From JBNKHH01 sp050290245 (lineage in GTDB: Bacteria > Pseudomonadota > Alphaproteobacteria > Rhodobacterales > Rhodobacteraceae): a DNA stretch of 41,997 bases. The stretch spans positions 1 to 41,997 of the forward strand of contig JBNKHH010000006.1 in the NCBI GenBank assembly GCA_050290245.1, written 5' to 3'. The notes under the pieces are model-generated. The model had not been told where the DNA came from. It made no database searches and saw only the letters and a list, made by a program, of their open reading frames with translations. The position numbers and the translations under genes are program-made. This document shows positions 39,126 to 41,997 of this stretch, piece by piece. Each line of letters begins with the position of its first letter. Position 1 is the stretch's first letter.

Positions 39126-39395
39126 CTATTCTGCTGCTTCCGCCACTGGCATGACCGAAATGAAGGTACGGCCTTTAAGGCCCTTGTGGAACGTCACGTT
39201 ACCTTCGGTGGTCGCAAAGATGGTGTGGTCCTTGCCCATGCCGACGCCCTCGCCCGGCCACCACTTGGTGCCGCGCTGACGCACGATGATGTTTCCGGGG
39301 ATCACGACCTGACCACCGAATTTCTTGACGCCAAGGCGACGACCGGCTGAATCGCGGCCGTTACGGCTAGAGCCACCTGCTTTTTTGTGTGCCAT
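39126..39395 (-). CDS. rpmA: 50S ribosomal protein L27
   Basis: 89 residues: MAHKKAGGSSRNGRDSAGRR at the N-terminus, whose tail reaches the peptidyl-transferase centre, then LGVKKFGGQVVIPGNIIVRQ and FHKGLKGRTFISV. Full-length and typical. No N-terminal cleavage extension as in some Firmicutes. It lies 6 bases after rplU in the usual order. Confidence 0.97.
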   Translation of the reverse strand: MAHKKAGGSSRNGRDSAGRRLGVKKFGGQVVIPGNIIVRQRGTKWWPGEGVGMGKDHTIFATTEGNVTFHKGLKGRTFISVMPVAEAAE

Positions 39396-39401
39396 GTCTC
39401 T

Positions 39402-40058
39402 TTACTCCTTCTCGGCTTCGATCGCCTTGGCCTGGTCAACCCAGCCTTCGCGTTCGATACGGCCCTTGAACGACAGCTTCTCGTCGAACTCGGCAATCTC
39501 GGCTTCGCCCCACGCGGCGATCTGCGCAAAGCTGGTGACGCCAGCCTCAAGCAGCTTCTTCTCCAAAGCGGGGCCGACGCCCGACAGTTTCTTCAGATCG
39601 TCAGCGCCCTCTGCGGCAGCGGCTTTCGGAGCAGCTTTCTCGGCCTTTGCGGCTTTCGGAGCAGCTTCCTTCTTGGCCGGCTTCGCAGCAGCGACAGCCA
39701 CACCCGACACGGACCCGGCACCGATTGCGGCCTTGACGCCCGACTTGCCGGCGCCCGATTCCAAAACGTCGGTGACGCGCAGGAGCGTCAGCTGCTGACG
39801 GTGACCCTTGGTGCGCTTGGACGAATGCTTCCGGCGGCGGCGCACAAAGTGGATGACTTTCTCGCCTTTGATCTGGTCGATGACTTCGGCCTGAACGGCC
39901 GCATCGTCCACAAGCGGTGTGCCGACGGTGGAACCCACCATCAGAATATCGTTGAACTGGACTTTTTCACCGGCGTCAGCTGCGAGCTTTTCGACGCGGA
40001 GCACATCGCCCGCCTGAACCCGATACTGTTTCCCGCCAGTCTTTAGGACCGCGAACAT
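39402..40058 (-). CDS. rplU: 50S ribosomal protein L21 with C-terminal helix-hairpin-helix-like extension
   Basis: Large-subunit protein binding 23S rRNA. The core (1 to about 100) is standard L21: MFAVLKTGGKQYRVQAGDVL, VGTPLVDDAAVQAEVI and HFVRRRRKHSSKRTKGHRQQ. At 218 residues it is about twice the usual length. An Ala/Lys linker (about 101-150) leads to a 62-residue tail (153-214): DDLKKLSGVGPALEKKLLEA, FAQIAAW and FKGRIEREGWVDQA, aligning with the NuoE tail. ATG 40058 has GGAAG upstream, which excludes the ATG 40073 extension. Confidence 0.95.
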   Translation of the reverse strand: MFAVLKTGGKQYRVQAGDVLRVEKLAADAGEKVQFNDILMVGSTVGTPLVDDAAVQAEVIDQIKGEKVIHFVRRRRKHSSKRTKGHRQQLTLLRVTDVLESGAGKSGVKAAIGAGSVSGVAVAAAKPAKKEAAPKAAKAEKAAPKAAAAEGADDLKKLSGVGPALEKKLLEAGVTSFAQIAAWGEAEIAEFDEKLSFKGRIEREGWVDQAKAIEAEKE

Positions 40059-40166
40059 TGGTCTTCCTTCCATTCTTCCGCGCTCTTTGGCCCCTGCCTC
40101 TGCAGGCGTTTTCGGCTTTTGCCGCCTCGAACAGCGCGCCCTGTGGGCGTCATGTCAAACATCAAA

Positions 40167-40183
40167 GGCGGGCATCGCCCGCC
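40167..40183 (-). terminator. Hairpin between the DUF2059 gene and rplU
   Basis: GGCGGGC (40167-40173) and GCCCGCC (40177-40183) form a perfect 7-bp stem with a 3-base loop. On the minus strand it is followed by TTTGATGTTTG. Likely the terminator of the DUF2059 gene, 49 bases after its stop, and it would isolate rplU under its own promoter. Confidence 0.55.
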
Positions 40184-40231
40184 AGAGATCGGGCTTATGG
40201 GGCCGTCGGTCCTGCAAGTCAAGCACTATAG

Positions 40232-41053
40232 CTAGGTTTCCTCACCGATGAGGATCAATGAAACCGCCTTGCCTAGATCATAGCTGACATCACCGAATAC
40301 CCGGTCGAAACCAGCAAAAAGCGCACGGTTCAAATCCTGGCCGTGCTCGGTGCCGGCAAAGTTCACGTACGCGCCAAGCTCATCGTCACTCAACGGGTCA
40401 TATGCCAGCGCCAGATAGCCATAAATCCAAGCCTCGGTATCGCTGCGGATCGCGCTTTCCTGCGACCAGACCTCGGACAGGATCTCGGCCTCGCCCATCT
40501 CGAAACCGCCGCCATCCACCAGGCCCTTGAAAAAGGCCAGATTCGAATTTAGCGCCCCTTCGACATTGCGCTCGATCAGGTCGCCCGCCTCGACAAACCC
40601 GTCCAAAAGAGCGACCCGCGCCGCGTCCTCCCGCCTCAATGCCTCGAATTGGGCCTTGGCCGCTTCCTCGACATCGTCGGCGATGATGGCGCGCCGGCTC
40701 TCCAACTCAAGGTCGCGCACTTCGGGACCAAGACCGCCGGTATAAAACGCGATCAGCGGCGTCACGTCGGTCGGCGCCAGCACAGCGTCGAACTCTGCGC
40801 GAAATGTCTCGGCCAATGTCTCGGCGTCATAGGTCTGCCGGACCAACCGCTCCCAGTTGCGGCCGCCCCGCCCCGCCAACATGTCTTTTTGCAACTCTTC
40901 CGCCTGCAAGACGCCCTCGTCGGCGACGATGGCCATCAATTCGTCGACGCCCATGGCTTCGCGCAGCCTCGCCAACTCATCCGGTGTCGCCGCCCAGGAC
41001 GGCGCCGTCATCACCGCCAGGGCCGCGGCCAGTCGCACAACAGGGATATTCAT
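40232..41053 (-). CDS. DUF2059-type secreted protein
   Basis: 273 residues with a Sec signal peptide (MNIPVVRLAAALAVMTAPSWA), then a long acidic, helical mature part. The motifs LAETFRAEFDAVLAPTDVTP, LIAFYTGGLGPEVRDLELES and YDPLSDDELGAYVNFAGTEH fit DUF2059, periplasmic proteins of unknown function. ATG 41053 has GGAGG upstream. It stands between rplU and tRNA-Ser in the same direction as rplU and is not obviously functionally linked to either. Confidence 0.8.
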   Translation of the reverse strand: MNIPVVRLAAALAVMTAPSWAATPDELARLREAMGVDELMAIVADEGVLQAEELQKDMLAGRGGRNWERLVRQTYDAETLAETFRAEFDAVLAPTDVTPLIAFYTGGLGPEVRDLELESRRAIIADDVEEAAKAQFEALRREDAARVALLDGFVEAGDLIERNVEGALNSNLAFFKGLVDGGGFEMGEAEILSEVWSQESAIRSDTEAWIYGYLALAYDPLSDDELGAYVNFAGTEHGQDLNRALFAGFDRVFGDVSYDLGKAVSLILIGEET

Positions 41054-41197
41054 CGCCCATCCTCCATTGCCTTACTACCTAAGGTGCCTGCCCCGATTTA
41101 GAAAGAAGAACCACGGAGTGTTGCCCGATTCCGCAAATTTCCGGAAAGGGCTTGCACGGCTCAGCGGCTTGGCATATGCCGCCCTCCAGACCCCCGC

Positions 41198-41287
41198 GGA
41201 GAGGTGCCGGAGTGGTCGAACGGGGCGGTCTCGAAAACCGTTGTGGGTGCAAGCCCACCCAGGGTTCGAATCCCTGTCTCTCCGCCA
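41198..41287 (+). tRNA. tRNA-Ser (anticodon CGA)
   Basis: A 90-base class II tRNA with encoded CCA. Acceptor stem GGAGAGG / TCTCTCC (one G-T), anticodon loop CTCGAAA (anticodon CGA, reads UCG), long variable arm GTGGG/CCCAC, T arm CAGGG-TTCGAAT-CCCTG, discriminator G. The gene is complete. A tRNA-Ser 3' end is a common integration site; no direct repeat of it is seen downstream in this window. Confidence 0.95.
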
Positions 41288-41606
41288 TTACACAGTCTAA
41301 GCATTTGAAAAGTAATGGGATTTTAATTGGATGGATCTATAGGCGCCAACCTAGGTGCTTAGTCCACACCTCACTTATTCGCTTGAAGTTCGTTGAAACA
41401 CGGCTTTTGTAGGCATTTTGTACGAAATTGTCTTTCCACTAGTGTGGCGCAAAAGAACAAAGATATCAGATTGAATCGCAGACTGAGCGGTCACTTGCTT
41501 GGAAGGCTAAGGTCTTACCACTACACAACGCCCGCTCGGCGCTTTAGGAGGTATGCGATGTGACCTGCTAGGTCAAGCGGGTCACCGAGCATTCACGGGG
41601 ATAAGC
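41288..41606. other. 319-base stretch without a gene, A+T-richer than the surroundings
   Basis: No supportable open frame. The 41288-41480 part is visibly richer in A and T than flanking genes. It holds a partial tRNA-Gly on the minus strand (41497-41535) and, just before the SDR gene, a TGACC-N5-GGTCA palindrome (41561-41575) and an AGGAGGT sequence. Possibly remnant or recently acquired DNA next to tRNA-Ser. Confidence 0.6.
41497..41535 (-). pseudogene. 5' half of a tRNA-Gly (UCC-type), 3' half missing
   Basis: Read on the minus strand from 41535: GCGGGCG, then the D-arm AGTGGTAAGACC and the anticodon loop CTTCCAA (anticodon TCC), 39 bases that look like the start of a bacterial tRNA-Gly. 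After GC of the anticodon stem the sequence departs: the stem should read GCTAA but reads GCAAG, and no CGCCCGC acceptor partner follows at the expected distance. A truncated tRNA pseudogene. Confidence 0.6.
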
Positions 41607-41997
41607 ATGGATAAAGGACGCGCCGTCATCATCGGAGTTGGAGACGGGCTCTCGGCCTCTCTGGCCCGAGAGTTCGCTCCAGATCATAACCTGACACTGG
41701 CTGCCCGGAGCAGCGACAAGATGCAGGAGCTCGCGGCAGAGACCGGTGCGGACACGGTCCTGCTGGACGCCACGGATGAAGCAGCCGTCGCAGGCCTGTT
41801 CGACGCCCTGCCACAGCCGCCGCGGGTCGTCATCTACAATCCATCCTCTCGCGTCCGAGGACCGGTTGCCGAGCTCGCGGTCGAAGACGTTCGGCGAGCG
41901 ATCGAGGTGACTGCGGTAGGCGCATTTCTGACAGGCAAGCACGCCGCAAGGAGGATGCTCGAGGCCGAGTCTGTCAACGGCTGCCGTGGCACGATCC
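41607..41997 (+). CDS. SDR-family oxidoreductase (partial, cut by window edge)
   Basis: The first ~130 residues of a short-chain dehydrogenase/reductase: a Rossmann start (RAVIIGVGDGLSASLAREFA), LTLAARSSDKMQELA, then VVIYNPSSRVRGPVAEL where classical SDRs have NAG, and EVTAVGAFLTGKHAARRML. The glycine motif (GVGDGLS) fits the GxxxGxG pattern loosely. ATG 41607 has GGGG upstream; an in-frame ATG at 41553 sits only one base after AGGAGGT, too close for a good start. Substrate unknown; the catalytic Tyr-Lys lie beyond the window. Confidence 0.75.
   Translation, partial: MDKGRAVIIGVGDGLSASLAREFAPDHNLTLAARSSDKMQELAAETGADTVLLDATDEAAVAGLFDALPQPPRVVIYNPSSRVRGPVAELAVEDVRRAIEVTAVGAFLTGKHAARRMLEAESVNGCRGTI

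Noticed and set aside
1..41997. CRISPR array, insertion sequence or prophage
   Set aside because: No regularly spaced repeats, transposase, integrase or phage structural gene is present in the window.

Overview
The window is high-GC alphaproteobacterial chromosome, almost certainly from the Rhodobacteraceae (Roseobacter/Rhodobacter group). The reasons are a nuo operon carrying the accessory genes typical of that family (DUF5333, DUF5337), a ChpT-type histidine phosphotransferase next to a DUF3553 gene, the order rplU-rpmA-GNAT-GNAT-obgE-proB, an ornithine-lipid olsB-olsA pair, and an intergenic motif I associate with Rhodobacterales (CCCCGGAGTATTTT). No insertion sequence, prophage or CRISPR array is visible. 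Most of it is ordinary chromosomal core.

Layout. (1) 1-11780, minus strand: NADH:quinone oxidoreductase (complex I) genes nuoA-B-C-[sulfotransferase]-D-E-[DUF5337]-F-[zinc-ribbon membrane protein]-[lipoprotein]-[DUF5333]-[DUF5333]-G-H, with nuoH cut by the window edge. A terminator-like hairpin separates nuoA from nuoB, and NuoE has an extra C-terminal helix-hairpin-helix-like tail. (2) 11921-13762, minus: an Aer-like PAS protein without a membrane anchor, followed by a very acidic Ala-rich protein. (3) 13812-16828, minus: isovaleryl-CoA dehydrogenase followed by two LprI-like secreted proteins and an EcsC-family protein, mostly with 4-base overlaps, behind a perfect 20-bp palindrome. (4) 16952-22143: gph diverges from glmU-glmS-PNPOx-like-AlkD-like, a plus-strand run with touching or overlapping genes. 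(5) 22283-25443: small membrane proteins and lipoproteins and moaA. (6) 25488-33016: thioesterase, M32 carboxypeptidase, heme A synthase, TrmJ-type methyltransferase, TfoX-like, ThiE-like, olsBA, DUF3553 and chpT. (7) 33006-40058: proA, an HxlR/GFA cassette, proB, obgE, GNAT genes, rpmA and rplU. (8) 40232-41997: a DUF2059 protein, tRNA-Ser(CGA), an A+T-richer stretch containing a 5' fragment of tRNA-Gly, and the start of an SDR oxidoreductase.

How the genes work together. The nuo block encodes the peripheral arm (B-G) and part of the membrane arm (A, H) of complex I, and ctaA supplies heme A for the terminal oxidase, so much of the window serves aerobic respiration. gph sits beside the amino-sugar genes glmU/glmS. 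proB and proA encode the first two steps of proline synthesis. ChpT links the window to the CtrA phosphorelay.

Most notable observations: the same approximately 65-residue helix-hairpin-helix-like tail, reached through an Ala/Lys/Pro linker, ends both NuoE and ribosomal protein L21; a sulfotransferase gene is packed between nuoC and nuoD; an HxlR/GFA cassette with twin palindromic operators splits proB from proA; a tRNA-Gly 5' half with no 3' half lies in A+T-richer DNA; and an Aer-like PAS protein lies just upstream of complex I. These interpretations come from reading the sequence only, with no database search.
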